Assembly (NCBI RefSeq): GCF_019929665.1
Contig: NZ_JAHZPZ010000002.1
Span: forward strand, 186,001 to 250,000
Source: Streptococcus infantis
GTDB taxonomy: Bacteria > Bacillota > Bacilli > Lactobacillales > Streptococcaceae
Length of the DNA stretch: 64,000 bases
Direction of reading: 5' to 3'
The position numbers and the translations under genes are program-made. The notes beneath the pieces were generated by a model, which saw nothing but the letters and a program-made list of their open reading frames with translations, did no database searches and had not been told where the DNA came from. Positions 28,967 to 40,155 of this stretch are shown piece by piece (the stretch's first letter is position 1; the number at the start of each line of letters is the position of its first letter).

Positions 28967-29902
28967 ATGAAATCCTACCAAGAAGTTTACAAAATCTTAG
29001 CTCATGAAACAGATTATTTAAGCGGAGAGAAAATCGCTGAAATATTAAACCTCTCTCGCACCTCTGTTTGGAAAGCTATCCAACGCCTCCAGCAGGAAGG
29101 TTTAGAAATTGACAGCATCAAAAACCGTGGCTACAAACTTCTTCACGGTGACCTAATCTTACCTCAAGAAATAGAAGCCAACAGCCCAATCTCAGTTCAA
29201 TTTAAACCTATCACCAAATCAACCCAGAGTGATGCTAAGGAGGCCATGGAAGCTGGTGCCAAAGGAGACACACTCTACCTATCAACAGGCCAAACTATGG
29301 GACGTGGTCGATTTCAACGCCCCTACTATTCTCCAGAACAAGGTGGGATTTACATGTCTCTCCACCTCAAGCCCAATCTCTCTTATCTAGATCTACCAGC
29401 TTATACACTCCTGACTGCAGCCGCAATTTATAAGGCTGTTAAAAACCTTTGTCTGATTGATTTAGATATCAAATGGGTAAATGATTTATACCTAAATCAT
29501 AAAAAAATAGCCGGTATTCTAACCGAAGCCATCACTTCTGTCGAAACCGGCCTTGTCACAGATGTTATTATTGGTGTTGGTATCAACTTTTCTATCGCTG
29601 ATTTTCCAAAAAACCTACAAGGGAAAGCTGGAAGTCTCTTCTCTCAAAATAGCCCAATCACTCGCAACGAGCTGATTGCAGAAATCTGGAAATGTTTCTA
29701 CGAAACTGAGACCGATGAGCTGCTTTACCTCTATAAAAAACAATCAATTGTTTTAGGCAAAGAAATTTCCTTTAAGAAAGATCAAGAAATCATCTCAGGA
29801 AAAGCTTGTGATATCTCTGACCAGGGTCAACTACAGATTCAATTAGCTACTGGTGAGAAAATTTGGCTCAATAGTGGCGAAGTTTCGCTCACTAAATGGT
29901 GA
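28967..29902 (+). CDS. birA: Biotin--protein ligase / biotin repressor BirA
   Basis: This bifunctional BirA has a winged-helix N-terminus (SGEKIAEILNLSRTSVWKA near residue 18) and a ligase domain with the biotinyl-AMP loop GRGRFQRP near 115 and KWVNDLYL near 175. It attaches biotin to carboxylase BCCP subunits and can repress biotin genes. AAAGGA supports the ATG at 28967 (MKSYQEVYKI, 311 aa) instead of 28946. An extended -10, TATGGTACAAT, ends at 28937. Confidence 0.93.
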   Translation: MKSYQEVYKILAHETDYLSGEKIAEILNLSRTSVWKAIQRLQQEGLEIDSIKNRGYKLLHGDLILPQEIEANSPISVQFKPITKSTQSDAKEAMEAGAKGDTLYLSTGQTMGRGRFQRPYYSPEQGGIYMSLHLKPNLSYLDLPAYTLLTAAAIYKAVKNLCLIDLDIKWVNDLYLNHKKIAGILTEAITSVETGLVTDVIIGVGINFSIADFPKNLQGKAGSLFSQNSPITRNELIAEIWKCFYETETDELLYLYKKQSIVLGKEISFKKDQEIISGKACDISDQGQLQIQLATGEKIWLNSGEVSLTKW

Positions 29903-29918
29903 ATTATTTTTGTAAAAT

Positions 29919-29952
29919 AAAAATCGACCTCTCTTTCGAGAAGGTCGATTTT
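29919..29952. terminator. Bidirectional terminator between birA and ackA
   Basis: AAAATCGACCTCTC-TTTC-GAGAAGGTCGATTTT is a long near-perfect hairpin with A/T flanks, serving both convergent genes. Confidence 0.92.
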
Positions 29953-29960
29953 CTTATCAT

Positions 29961-31151
29961 TTATTTTTTCAAACGCTCCACATCACGCGCAATCACAAGT
30001 TCTTCATCAGTTGGGATGACAAGTACACGAAGTGTCGCAGCATCTGTAGAAATGTCTCCAGTTACTCCAAAGACATTTTTCTCTGGGTCTAGATCACAAC
30101 CAAACCAAGAGATACCTGAAATAACTTTCTCACGCACAAGAGTTGCATTTTCACCAACACCAGCAGTAAAGATAATAGCATCTGCCCCGTTTAGAACTGC
30201 CAAGTATTGTCCAATGTATTTTTGGATACGGTCAACATACATTTCAAAGGCAAGAATAGCATCGTGATTGCCTTCGTTCACACCATTCTGAACATCACGC
30301 ATGTCACTTGATAAGCCTGAAACTGCCTGAAGACCAGATTCACGGTTTAGAATACGACTAATATCGTCTGGAGTCTTGAAGTCCTCTGTATATTGCATTA
30401 AATAAGGAATGATGGCTGGATCAATATCCCCTGTACGAGTTCCCATCATAACACCACCAAGTGGAGTGAATCCCATTGATGTATCGATTGATTGACCACC
30501 TTTAACAGCTGTGATAGAAGCACCGTTACCAATATGGCAAGTGATCAACTTCAACTCTTCTAATGGACGTCCCAAAAGTTTTGCTGCTTCTTGAGCAACA
30601 TATTGGTGACTTGTACCGTGTGCTCCATATTTACGAACCTTGTTTTCTGTATAGTACTTAGTTGGTAATGGATAACGGTATGCTTTTTCTGGCATTGTTG
30701 TGTGGAATGATGTATCAAAGACTGCTACACTTGTAATATCTGGCAACAATTCTTTGAAGGCACGAATCCCAGCTGCATTGGCAGGATTGTGCAATGGAGC
30801 AAGAAGTCCTAGTTCTTCAATTTTTTCTAAGACATCACCTTCAACAACTGTAGACTCTTTGAAGTACTCTCCACCTGCAACAACACGGTGTCCGACACCA
30901 GTAATTTCATCATAAGTTTTAATAATATTAAAACGAATCAAGTCATCAAGTAAAATCTTAACAGCCAAGGTATGGTTTTCAATATCAAGAACTTGTTCTT
31001 CAGAACGACCATCAAACTTAACTGTTGAAACAGAATCCTTCAATCCGATTCGCTCAATTAAACCTTTTGCAAGCACCTTTTCTTCTGGCATTTGATATAG
31101 TTGCCATTTCAAGCTAGAGCTTCCAGCGTTAATTGCAATGGTTTTTGTCAT
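29961..31151 (-). CDS. ackA: Acetate kinase
   Basis: AckA makes ATP and acetate from acetyl phosphate, the main energy-yielding step after pyruvate oxidase in streptococci. [13 protein letters not shown] near residue 7 is ACETATE_KINASE signature 1, [11 protein letters not shown] lies near 90, and HIGNGASI and [11 protein letters not shown] near 205-230 complete the active site. The frame opens at 31181, but AAGGGG stands before the ATG at 31151 ([10 protein letters not shown]), giving 396 aa. A cre-like site overlaps the leader. Confidence 0.96.
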   Translation of the reverse strand: MTKTIAINAGSSSLKWQLYQMPEEKVLAKGLIERIGLKDSVSTVKFDGRSEEQVLDIENHTLAVKILLDDLIRFNIIKTYDEITGVGHRVVAGGEYFKESTVVEGDVLEKIEELGLLAPLHNPANAAGIRAFKELLPDITSVAVFDTSFHTTMPEKAYRYPLPTKYYTENKVRKYGAHGTSHQYVAQEAAKLLGRPLEELKLITCHIGNGASITAVKGGQSIDTSMGFTPLGGVMMGTRTGDIDPAIIPYLMQYTEDFKTPDDISRILNRESGLQAVSGLSSDMRDVQNGVNEGNHDAILAFEMYVDRIQKYIGQYLAVLNGADAIIFTAGVGENATLVREKVISGISWFGCDLDPEKNVFGVTGDISTDAATLRVLVIPTDEELVIARDVERLKK

Positions 31152-31166
31152 AAATTTATTCCCCTT

Positions 31167-31189
31167 TTTAAGCGTTTTCAACTATTATA
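31167..31189 (-). promoter_or_regulatory. ackA promoter with cre-like CcpA site
   Basis: On the minus strand TGATATAAT gives an extended -10 (TATAAT at 31184-31189), followed immediately by TGAAAACGCTTAAA (31167-31180), which fits the CcpA cre consensus TGWAARCGYTWWCA at 13 of 14 positions. The site is just downstream of the -10, a position normally linked to repression, whereas ackA activation in other Firmicutes uses upstream cre sites. Carbon-catabolite control is inferred. Confidence 0.55.
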
Positions 31190-31201
31190 TCAAAATTTGC
31201 A

Positions 31202-32155
31202 CTAAATTTCATGCCCTTGACACCAATTTTGAAAATTTTCCTTAAATTCCATCAAAATTTCAGGGTCACGAAGACTGGTAAGTGGATAAACAAATGGTTC
31301 AACTCCTTCTCCTGTCTTCTTTTGTAGGACAAAAATGCTCTTAGACTGAGCTCCTTGGGCGAAGAGATCCTCTGGTAAGGCAATAATTGCCACTAGTTGA
31401 GCCTGGTCAGTCAGCCATGATTTCAAAAGTTCACTCTGAGGACTTGTCAGGAGATCTGTTGGAGCCAGAAAAATCGCATAGCCTCCTGTTCTGAGATACT
31501 TGAGTGATTGTTCCATTAACAAATGATGAGCATAAGTATGTTCATTCTTAGCCGCTACTTGATAACGTGAGGCTGTCTGATCATCTGGATAGTAACCGAC
31601 AGGCAGGTCGCTCACAATGATGTCACTTTCTTTTAATACTTGTGGACGTACTGCATCTCCTTGGACAAAGCCCATTTGAAGATCCATTACTTCCGCCATG
31701 CTTGCCGCCATGTCAATCAAGAGGTCATCAAGTTCTATTCCCAGGTAATCTATCTTTTTGCTCATGGACGTTAAGAAGTTAGCTCCCAGAATTCCCATCC
31801 CAGAACCCAATTCCAATAAGCTCACATTTTCAGCAGGGAAAAGTTGTTCAATGATAAAAATCATCAAGTGACCAACCGCATCCGGTGTGAACTGGTGATT
31901 GGCTTGAAGAGGTTCTGTTTGAGCTGCCTTCATTAACAAAAATTGATAAGTCCGTAACCACTCCTCTTTTCGAAGTGCCAAACGTTTTAAGGTCTGGTTA
32001 TTTTTTTTGACTTGCTCCAGAGAGGTTTGACCATCTAGATAGATCCCATTTTGTTCAATCAAGGCATCATAAAAACTTGTCGCCAAATCGTTTTGAATGA
32101 TTTGGACATTTTCTAGTAAATAGGTATATGCTTGTTCAATTTTTTCAAAATCCAT
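31202..32155 (-). CDS. YtxK-like class I SAM-dependent methyltransferase
   Basis: This 317-aa protein resembles N6-adenine DNA methyltransferases: SAM motif I LLELGSGMGILGANF near residue 117 and a motif IV position reading SDLPVGYYPDD near 183 instead of NPPY, as in the YtxK family. Its substrate is unknown. In pneumococcus and B. subtilis this gene lies between the competence-pilus (comG/cgl) operon and ackA; here ackA follows as usual, but pyrG lies upstream and no comG genes are present. Confidence 0.85.
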   Translation of the reverse strand: MDFEKIEQAYTYLLENVQIIQNDLATSFYDALIEQNGIYLDGQTSLEQVKKNNQTLKRLALRKEEWLRTYQFLLMKAAQTEPLQANHQFTPDAVGHLMIFIIEQLFPAENVSLLELGSGMGILGANFLTSMSKKIDYLGIELDDLLIDMAASMAEVMDLQMGFVQGDAVRPQVLKESDIIVSDLPVGYYPDDQTASRYQVAAKNEHTYAHHLLMEQSLKYLRTGGYAIFLAPTDLLTSPQSELLKSWLTDQAQLVAIIALPEDLFAQGAQSKSIFVLQKKTGEGVEPFVYPLTSLRDPEILMEFKENFQNWCQGHEI

Positions 32156-32213
32156 AATCTTATCTTACCAAATTCAGAGCCGATTTTCCAGATTTTCATA
32201 ATACTGAAAACAA

Positions 32214-32245
32214 ATAAAAACCTCTGAGATGACTCTCAAAGGTTT
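32214..32245 (-). terminator. Terminator after pyrG
   Basis: AAACCTCTGAGA-TGAC-TCTCAAAGGTTT, read on the minus strand, ends in a TTTTTATTTG run 7 nt after the pyrG stop. Confidence 0.8.
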
Positions 32246-32251
32246 ATTCTA

Positions 32252-33871
<1,620 letters not shown>

Positions 33872-33960
33872 CTAAAATGCTCAAGATCTTGTTCACTAGA
33901 GGGGGACTAAGAAAACAAGACCTTCACCGATAACCACAATCCAGGATGATAATTCCCCTG

Positions 33961-34054
33961 GAAAAACAAAAATAGCTCCCTAGTAACTAGGAAGCCCCGA
34001 CCTCAAAAAGAGGTGCCCGAACAATATCTTACCTCAATTTAGCTCATTTGTCAA
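33961..34054 (-). promoter_or_regulatory. pyrG promoter and CTP-responsive attenuator
   Basis: On the minus strand TTGACA (34049-34054), a 17-bp spacer and TAAGAT (34026-34031) form a strong promoter. Seven bases later the transcript would start with GGGC at 34018. About 23 nt on, GCTTCCTAG (33987-33995) pairs with CTAGGGAGC (33975-33983), followed by a T-rich tract: an intrinsic terminator before pyrG. This matches the B. subtilis/Lactococcus pyrG system: low CTP stalls RNA polymerase after GGG, extra G residues are added and pair with the C/U-rich arm of the hairpin, preventing termination. The downstream leader 33860-33960 holds only the ribosome site. Confidence 0.85.
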
Positions 34055-34098
34055 ATGTCATTCTTTACTAGATTTATAGTTCTACTGCAGAAAAGAAA

Positions 34099-34131
34099 AA
34101 CAACAAGGGAATTTCCTTGTTGTTTGGTATT
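34099..34131 (-). terminator. Terminator after rpoE
   Basis: AACAACAAGG-GAATT-CCTTGTTGTT is a perfect stem touching the rpoE stop, with TTTTTCTTTT following on the minus strand. It separates rpoE from the pyrG promoter. Confidence 0.88.
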
Positions 34132-34702
34132 ATTCTTCTTCCTCAGAATCTTCGTCATCTTCTTCAACGAGTTCGACATCTTCCCCAAGATCATCTGGTG
34201 CGATTTCGTTGATTTCAGCGTCGTAGGCTTCTACTTCGTTCTTTTCATCATCTGGATTTTCATCATCATAAGAAAGAGCTGGATCTTCTTCGTAGGCATC
34301 CTCATCCTCTGGATCATCTGCACCATAATCAATGGCATCCGTATCTCCATCCATAAAGGCATTAACACGTTTTTTCTTAGCCTTAGGTGCTACTTCTTCA
34401 TCGTCACTTTCTTCAAGAGCAATGATTTCTTCGTCAATTTCATCAACTCCATACCATGAACGAAGGCCCCATTTGTTATCTCCAAGAGAGATGAAGCTAC
34501 CATCAAAGTTCAACTCTGTATAGAACAAAGGTAGTGCTTCGCGAATATCACTATTAGAGGTACCAAGATAGTTTTGGATTTCATTGACCAAATCGCTAAA
34601 ATGCATTTCGTGATCGCGACCACGTTGTTCCAAGATGGCACGAGCCACCTCAATCATAGATAGTTCACTTTTTTCTTGCCCAGCAAATACTTCTAATTCC
34701 AA
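34130..34702 (-). CDS. rpoE: DNA-directed RNA polymerase delta subunit RpoE
   Basis: The 190-aa delta subunit has a folded N-terminal HARE-HTH domain (about residues 1-90, including [15 protein letters not shown]) and a long disordered tail made almost only of Asp and Glu (about 100-190). Delta increases promoter selectivity and RNA polymerase recycling and makes initiation sensitive to NTP levels. The low-complexity tail is normal for this family. The order rpoE-pyrG is conserved in Firmicutes. Confidence 0.95.
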   Translation of the reverse strand: MELEVFAGQEKSELSMIEVARAILEQRGRDHEMHFSDLVNEIQNYLGTSNSDIREALPLFYTELNFDGSFISLGDNKWGLRSWYGVDEIDEEIIALEESDDEEVAPKAKKKRVNAFMDGDTDAIDYGADDPEDEDAYEEDPALSYDDENPDDEKNEVEAYDAEINEIAPDDLGEDVELVEEDDEDSEEEE

Positions 34703-34842
34703 AGCGTTTCTCCTCTTTTTTTACTACTAACGCCAGAGTATATAAACTCTGGTCTCATTTTATCACGTACTCTTTATTGTACGATAATTTTCTTTATTAG
34801 TCAAAGGTTTAGAAGAAATAATGTGAAATATTTCAGCGAATG

Positions 34843-34871
34843 AAAAGACCTGGGAGATACACTCACAGGTC
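34843..34871 (-). terminator. Terminator after the NatAB-like transporter
   Basis: GACCTGgGAG and CTCaCAGGTC form an interrupted stem just after the permease stop, with CTTTTC following on the minus strand. Confidence 0.65.
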
Positions 34872-34878
34872 CCTTACT

Positions 34879-36078
34879 TTATTTATAGCTTAAAGCTCGT
34901 TTAAAGGTTTTCCAGATACCTAAATCATCTGTTTGGAGGACTAGGCTGGCATACATACGTCCGATAAAGGCTGTTGCAGTCACGGCAAATACAACTGTGA
35001 TCGCAAGAGAAATCCAAGCTTCGATGCTATTTGCATAACCATTAATAGCTCTGAAAGGCATAAAGAAGGTCGAGATGAAAGGAATATAAGAACCGATTTT
35101 CAAAATCAAATTGTCTCCTGCAGCGCCTAGGGCAGTAACGCCAACAAAACCAGCTATTATCAAAATCATCAACGGAGATAAGGCCTTTCCTGCATCTTCA
35201 GGGCGAGAAACCATAGAACCTAAGAAGGCTGCCAAGACTACATACATGAAAAGACTGACTAAGACAAATAACAAGGTATTGACCGAAAAGGCTTCTCCCA
35301 AATGACTTAGAATACCTGAATTAGCCAAGATAGGCATATCCTTAAAGAATAAGATAGCTCCAAGTCCGCCTACAACATAAATACCAATATGAGTCAAAAT
35401 GACAAGAAGTAAGGCAATCATGCGCGCGTAAAAGTAGTGACTAGCACGAATACTTGAAAAGACCACTTCCATAATTTTTGTCCCTTTTTCACTGGCTACT
35501 TCTTGAGCAGTGACACTAGCATAAGTAATCAAGATCATATAGAGGAAGAAGCCTAGTCCTGCCGCCGCAAAGGTTTGGACCATCTTTTTACTTTCCTTAG
35601 ATTCATCAATCTGCTCTGAGAATTGAATCGTTTGTGCCAAGTGCTGTTCCTGTTCCTGAGATAAATGTGCCTCTGAACGATTGAGTTGGTATTGGAGTTC
35701 ATTCAACTTAGTTGTCACAGCTAATTTTATACCAGTTTCAAGTGAAGTTTCACCGTGATAGACTGCCTTGAGGACACTACCTTCTTGATCAATCGTTAGA
35801 TAGCCCTTGATTTTTTCATCCTTGACAGCTTCTTGTGCGCTTGCTTCATCCTTATAGTCAAAATTAATGCCATTGGTCGATTTAAGACTCTCTGTTACAG
35901 CAGGCACCGAACTAACTACTGCCACCTTATTATTCTGAGCCAGAGAGGAACCTTGGAGATAGCCAATTCCGCCAGACAAGCCGATAAAGAGAAAAGGCGA
36001 GATTACCATAAAGAAGAAACTCCAGGATTTGACATGACGTAGATAAGTTTCTTTGATTACAACCAACATATTTCTCAT
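34879..36078 (-). CDS. ABC transporter permease (NatB / ABC-2 type)
   Basis: The 399-aa permease has one N-terminal membrane segment (about residues 20-42), a long extracytoplasmic domain (about 45-165) and five more membrane segments, the ABC2_membrane_3/NatB layout. VASEKGTKIMEVVFSSIRA near residue 190 is the typical cytoplasmic coupling helix. NatAB exports sodium in B. subtilis; here the substrate is uncertain. Its start overlaps the ATPase stop by 4 nt. Confidence 0.85.
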   Translation of the reverse strand: MRNMLVVIKETYLRHVKSWSFFFMVISPFLFIGLSGGIGYLQGSSLAQNNKVAVVSSVPAVTESLKSTNGINFDYKDEASAQEAVKDEKIKGYLTIDQEGSVLKAVYHGETSLETGIKLAVTTKLNELQYQLNRSEAHLSQEQEQHLAQTIQFSEQIDESKESKKMVQTFAAAGLGFFLYMILITYASVTAQEVASEKGTKIMEVVFSSIRASHYFYARMIALLLVILTHIGIYVVGGLGAILFFKDMPILANSGILSHLGEAFSVNTLLFVLVSLFMYVVLAAFLGSMVSRPEDAGKALSPLMILIIAGFVGVTALGAAGDNLILKIGSYIPFISTFFMPFRAINGYANSIEAWISLAITVVFAVTATAFIGRMYASLVLQTDDLGIWKTFKRALSYK

Positions 36079-36968
36079 ACTTCCACCCCTGATTCTAGTT
36101 TAAAGATTTCATCAATTGTCGGAGCTTGCTGGTCAAAGGTCGTGATATAGTGTCCTTGAGTCAAGATAGCAAAAAGCTCCTGTCCAGCATTTTCATCATC
36201 TAGGATGAGCTTCCAAATCCCCTGCTTGGTTAAGCTAGCATGTGTGACATGAGGAAGTTTTTCCAAGTCTTCCTGACTCTTTTCACTTGCAACAAAGAGT
36301 CGCGTTTTGCCGTATTGATTACGAACATCTTGGACTGGTCCATGCAAGACGACACGCCCATCACGAATCATAAGGATATCATCACATAGCTCTTCGACAT
36401 TGGTCATGACGTGGTCTGAAAAGATAATGGTTGCACCACGTTCTTTTTCTTTGAGGATAACCTGCTTGAGCAATTCGGTATTGACTGGATCCAGACCACT
36501 AAAAGGTTCATCTAGAATGATCAGATCTGGTTCATGCATTAAAGTAATAATCAGCTGAATCTTCTGTTGATTCCCTTTTGAGAGACTCTTAATCTTGTCT
36601 GTCAATTTTCCCTTTACTTCCAGCTTCTCCATCCATTGAGGGAGTTTTTCTTTGACTTCTTTGGCATCCATGCCTTTTAACATGGCTAGGTAACGAACCT
36701 GCTCTAAAACTGTCAACTTAGGCATGAGACTACGTTCTTCGGGTAGATATCCAATCCGAGCATAGGTTTCCTGACGAATTTCCTGGCCATCAAACTGAAT
36801 TTCTCCCTGATAATCTAAAAATTTCAAAATACTATGAAAAATGGTTGTTTTCCCTGCTCCATTTTTCCCAACTAGACCTAAAATTCTTCCAGGCTGAGCT
36901 TGAAAATCAACGCCAAACAAGACTTGTTTGGGACCAAAACTTTTTTCAAGATTGCGGACTTCTAACAT
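36075..36968 (-). CDS. ABC transporter ATP-binding protein (NatA-like)
   Basis: The 297-aa ATPase has Walker A GLVGKNGAGKTT near residue 33, a Q-loop at GYLPEER, signature LSKGNQQKIQ near 133 (a usual variant in this family), Walker B LIILDEPFSGLD near 153 and H-loop SDHV. The C-terminal 80 residues form the extra regulatory domain seen in DrrA/NatA-type proteins. It is the first gene of the pair with the NatB-like permease; GGAGG precedes the start. Confidence 0.9.
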   Translation of the reverse strand: MLEVRNLEKSFGPKQVLFGVDFQAQPGRILGLVGKNGAGKTTIFHSILKFLDYQGEIQFDGQEIRQETYARIGYLPEERSLMPKLTVLEQVRYLAMLKGMDAKEVKEKLPQWMEKLEVKGKLTDKIKSLSKGNQQKIQLIITLMHEPDLIILDEPFSGLDPVNTELLKQVILKEKERGATIIFSDHVMTNVEELCDDILMIRDGRVVLHGPVQDVRNQYGKTRLFVASEKSQEDLEKLPHVTHASLTKQGIWKLILDDENAGQELFAILTQGHYITTFDQQAPTIDEIFKLESGVEV

Positions 36969-37132
36969 AATCCACCTCCTACTAATCTTACTCTCATTAT
37001 ACTCCTTTTTTTAGTCATTACAAGGATTTATGTACATTTTTATTAGTAGAATTTACTGGGCATTTTTTATATTAAAACGAAGAAGATTCAACTTCATTTT
37101 TCTTTCCAATATTCGGCATTTACAAAGACAAA

Positions 37133-37157
37133 AAAATCCATCCTCAGGATGGATTTT
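37133..37157 (-). terminator. Terminator after pheT
   Basis: AAAATCCATCC-TCA-GGATGGATTTT is a perfect 11-bp stem, 7 nt after the pheT stop. The rest of 36969-37132 shows nothing else. Confidence 0.9.
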
Positions 37158-37163
37158 AGACTA

Positions 37164-39569
37164 TTAACGCACTTCTGCATTGACTTTTTCTTCGAGAGAA
37201 GCTTGGATTTTTTCCATGTAGCGTGCGACTTCTTCATCTGTCAAGCTATCTTCTGGATTTTGGAAGGTCAAGCTATAAGCCATTGACTTCATTCCGATAC
37301 CCAGTTTTTCACCGGAGAAGACGTCAAAGAGTTTAATGTCTGTCAAACGTTTCACGCCTGCAGCTTGAATGGCATCGACCACCTCTTGGTGAGTCACTTC
37401 TGCCTTGAGGAGAAGGGCAATATCACGGCTGACTGCTGGGAATTTAGTAATTTCCACAAAGGCTGCTGCTGGTTGAAGGGCTGCCTCAATAGCTGAAAGG
37501 TTAAGCTCAGCTACATAAGTCTCTGGAATATCGTAAGCCTTAGCCGTCACAGGGTGCACTTGACCGAGGAAACCGACTACTTGATCACCGAGTGAGATCA
37601 AAGCTGTACGTCCTGGGTGAAGACTCTTAATCTCTTGCGTTGCTGCATAAGTCACTTCAAGACCCAAACGAGTAAAGAGTGCTTCAAGGATTCCCTTAGC
37701 ATAGAAGAAGTCAACAGGAACAGCTGCTGTTTGGAAGTCTTTTTCAGCGACTAAACCAGTCAAAGCAAAAGCAAAGCTGTTGATTTCATTTGGCAAGTCT
37801 TCTTTTGGATTACCCGTCTGCTCGAAGACTTTTCCAATCTCATAAAGAGCCAAGTTTTTATTCTTACGCGCTACGTTGTAGGCAACTGTATCTAAAATAC
37901 CTGAAACCATATTTTGACGAAGGACCGAACGGTCCACAGTCATTGGCCACATCAATTCTGTCAAATGACTTGGTTGAATGGTAAACTCAACCGCTTTTTC
38001 AGGAGTTGTCAGTGCATAGGTGATGATTTCTGTCAATCCAGCACCTTCTGCAATGGTACGAACTTGACGGCGAAGCTTTTGTGTAGCTGTTAATTCACCG
38101 GCTGTCCCATCATCTTTTGGAAGACTGGTTGGCAAGCGGTCATAACCATAAATTCGGGCGATTTCTTCAAAGAGGTCCGCTTCGATAGTGATATCCCAAC
38201 GGCGACGTGGAACGCTAACTGTGAAGGCTTCTGCATTTCCAGAAAGGCCAAATCCAAGACGACGGAAGACATCCTCTACATCCGCGTAGGAAAGTTCAGT
38301 ACCAAGGACACGGTTGACGTCTGCAAGAGTAGAAGAAATTTCTACATTAGATGTATCCAACTGGCCTGCTGAAACGATTCCCTTACGCACTGTCGCACCA
38401 GCCAATTCCGCAATCATGCTTGCTGCTGCATCAAGGGCTTCATTAACAGTTGCCACATTGATCCCTTTTTCAAAGCGTGAAGATGATTCAGAGCGTAGGT
38501 TGAGACGACCACTTGTCTTACGGATAGATTTGCCATTGAAGACAGCAGCTTCAAGGACGACACGAGTAGACTTTTCAGAGATTTCTGTAGCTTGTCCACC
38601 CATGACACCTGCAAGGGCTACTGGTTTGTCAGCAACAGTAATCACTAAATCAGTTGTTTCCAACTCACGCTCTTCCCCATCCAAGGTCACTAATTTCTCA
38701 CCAGCACGTGCTTCACGCACACGGATGTCATTTCCTTCAAAGGTATCTAAGTCAAAGGCATGCATAGGCTGACCAAAGTAAAGCAAGATATAGTTGGTCA
38801 CGTCGACGACATTATTAATGGGACGAATGCCTTCGTTCATGAGGAGGTTTTGCAACCATTGTGGACTTGGTGCGATGGTCACATTGTCCAAGATACGAGC
38901 TGCATAGTAAGGAGCCTTGTCTGTATCAATGCTGACAGAAAGAGCATCCGCTGCAACTTGGTCAGTTTCTGTTAAGGTAAATTCTTTGAAGTTGACTGCC
39001 TTGTCATAGATAGCTGCTACTTCGTAAGCTACCCCACGCATAGAAAGAGCGTCTGCACGGTTAGGTGTGATAGAAAGCTCGATGATTTCATCATCCAAGT
39101 CTAAGTAAGAGAAGACTTCCTCACCTGGAACTGCATCATCTGGCAAGATTTGGATGCCATCTGCAAATTCTTTCGGTACAACAGAGTCAGAAATCCCTAA
39201 TTCACCAAGTGAACAGATCATCCCGAGTGACTCTAAGCCACGGATTTTCCCTTTTTTAATCTTGTAGTTGTCCGCAATGCGAGCACCTGGAAGAGCCACC
39301 ATAACTTTGATGCCTGCACGCACATTTGGTGCTCCACAGACGATTTGACGGGCTTCTTCTTCGCCAACGTTAACCTGACAAACATGAAGGTGAGTTTCGG
39401 GCACATCTTCGCAAGACAAGACCTCACCAACGACAATTTTTGAGAGACCAGCAGCAGGTGATTCCACACCTTCTACCTCGATCCCTGTAGTTGACATTTT
39501 TTCAGCCAACTCTTGTGATGGAACATCAATGTCCACCAATTCTTTTAACCATTTATAAGATACAAGCAT
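37164..39569 (-). CDS. pheT: Phenylalanyl-tRNA synthetase beta subunit
   Basis: The 801-aa beta subunit carries in order a tRNA-binding EMAP-like domain (residues about 40-150), B3/B4 editing domain (about 210-400), B5 (about 405-475), the catalytic-like core and a C-terminal FDX-ACB anticodon domain (about 705-801). With PheS it charges tRNA-Phe and edits Tyr-tRNA-Phe. It ends the T-box controlled operon pheS-GNAT-pheT, with a 76-nt gap from the GNAT gene. Confidence 0.97.
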   Translation of the reverse strand: MLVSYKWLKELVDIDVPSQELAEKMSTTGIEVEGVESPAAGLSKIVVGEVLSCEDVPETHLHVCQVNVGEEEARQIVCGAPNVRAGIKVMVALPGARIADNYKIKKGKIRGLESLGMICSLGELGISDSVVPKEFADGIQILPDDAVPGEEVFSYLDLDDEIIELSITPNRADALSMRGVAYEVAAIYDKAVNFKEFTLTETDQVAADALSVSIDTDKAPYYAARILDNVTIAPSPQWLQNLLMNEGIRPINNVVDVTNYILLYFGQPMHAFDLDTFEGNDIRVREARAGEKLVTLDGEERELETTDLVITVADKPVALAGVMGGQATEISEKSTRVVLEAAVFNGKSIRKTSGRLNLRSESSSRFEKGINVATVNEALDAAASMIAELAGATVRKGIVSAGQLDTSNVEISSTLADVNRVLGTELSYADVEDVFRRLGFGLSGNAEAFTVSVPRRRWDITIEADLFEEIARIYGYDRLPTSLPKDDGTAGELTATQKLRRQVRTIAEGAGLTEIITYALTTPEKAVEFTIQPSHLTELMWPMTVDRSVLRQNMVSGILDTVAYNVARKNKNLALYEIGKVFEQTGNPKEDLPNEINSFAFALTGLVAEKDFQTAAVPVDFFYAKGILEALFTRLGLEVTYAATQEIKSLHPGRTALISLGDQVVGFLGQVHPVTAKAYDIPETYVAELNLSAIEAALQPAAAFVEITKFPAVSRDIALLLKAEVTHQEVVDAIQAAGVKRLTDIKLFDVFSGEKLGIGMKSMAYSLTFQNPEDSLTDEEVARYMEKIQASLEEKVNAEVR

Positions 39570-39645
39570 AATTTAATTCTCCAGAATGACAGTTGCCACT
39601 CTAGTTTTTTTCCTTTCCTATCATTTCATTAGAAGAATCATCTTC

Positions 39646-40155
39646 TTACCTTAATTTCTTTTTCAGTAACCAATCCGTATCTACCTTTTGCCCAACCATA
39701 AAATTATGTTGGCTAAATTTTTCAAAACCATATCGATTATAAAATGCTTGAGCTTTTGTATTATGCTCCCAAACACCTAGCCAAGCCCAGGAAAAAGCAT
39801 TTTTTTCGGCGTGTTCCAGAGCGAATTCAAATAGTTGCTTACCAAGTCCAAATCCTTGATATGTTTGTAGCACGTAGAGGCGTTGAATTTCAAAAGCGTT
39901 CTCTAATTCTCTCTCGGTTTGAGCATTTCCCCAGTTGACTTTGAGAAAACCAGCTATCTCCTCTTCATGCATAATGAAATAGGTTTCGGATTCAGGATTT
40001 TCCAACTCAGTTGACAAAACTCTCAGATTATAAGTCTCTTCAAAGTATTCCTGTAACTGCTCTTCCGTATTATCATGAGCAAATGTTTCACGAAAAGTTT
40101 GTTTGGCAATTTTTGCCAACACCTCAACATCTGCTATTTCCACTTTTCTAATCAT
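39646..40155 (-). CDS. GNAT family N-acetyltransferase
   Basis: This 169-aa GNAT protein has acetyl-CoA motif A, LYVLQTYQGFGLGKQLFEFA near residue 93, and a C-terminal AFYNRYGFEKFS. The substrate is unknown; the PaiA/SpeG-like size permits polyamines, amino acids or proteins. It lies between pheS and pheT, starting within 1 nt of the pheS stop, so it is coexpressed with phenylalanyl-tRNA synthetase. I recall the same insertion in pneumococcus, so it is an old arrangement in the group. Confidence 0.88.
   Translation of the reverse strand: MIRKVEIADVEVLAKIAKQTFRETFAHDNTEEQLQEYFEETYNLRVLSTELENPESETYFIMHEEEIAGFLKVNWGNAQTERELENAFEIQRLYVLQTYQGFGLGKQLFEFALEHAEKNAFSWAWLGVWEHNTKAQAFYNRYGFEKFSQHNFMVGQKVDTDWLLKKKLR

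Noticed and set aside
34130..34420. Low-complexity acidic repeat as an anomalous insertion in rpoE
   Set aside because: A disordered Asp/Glu-rich tail is the normal C-terminus of the delta subunit.
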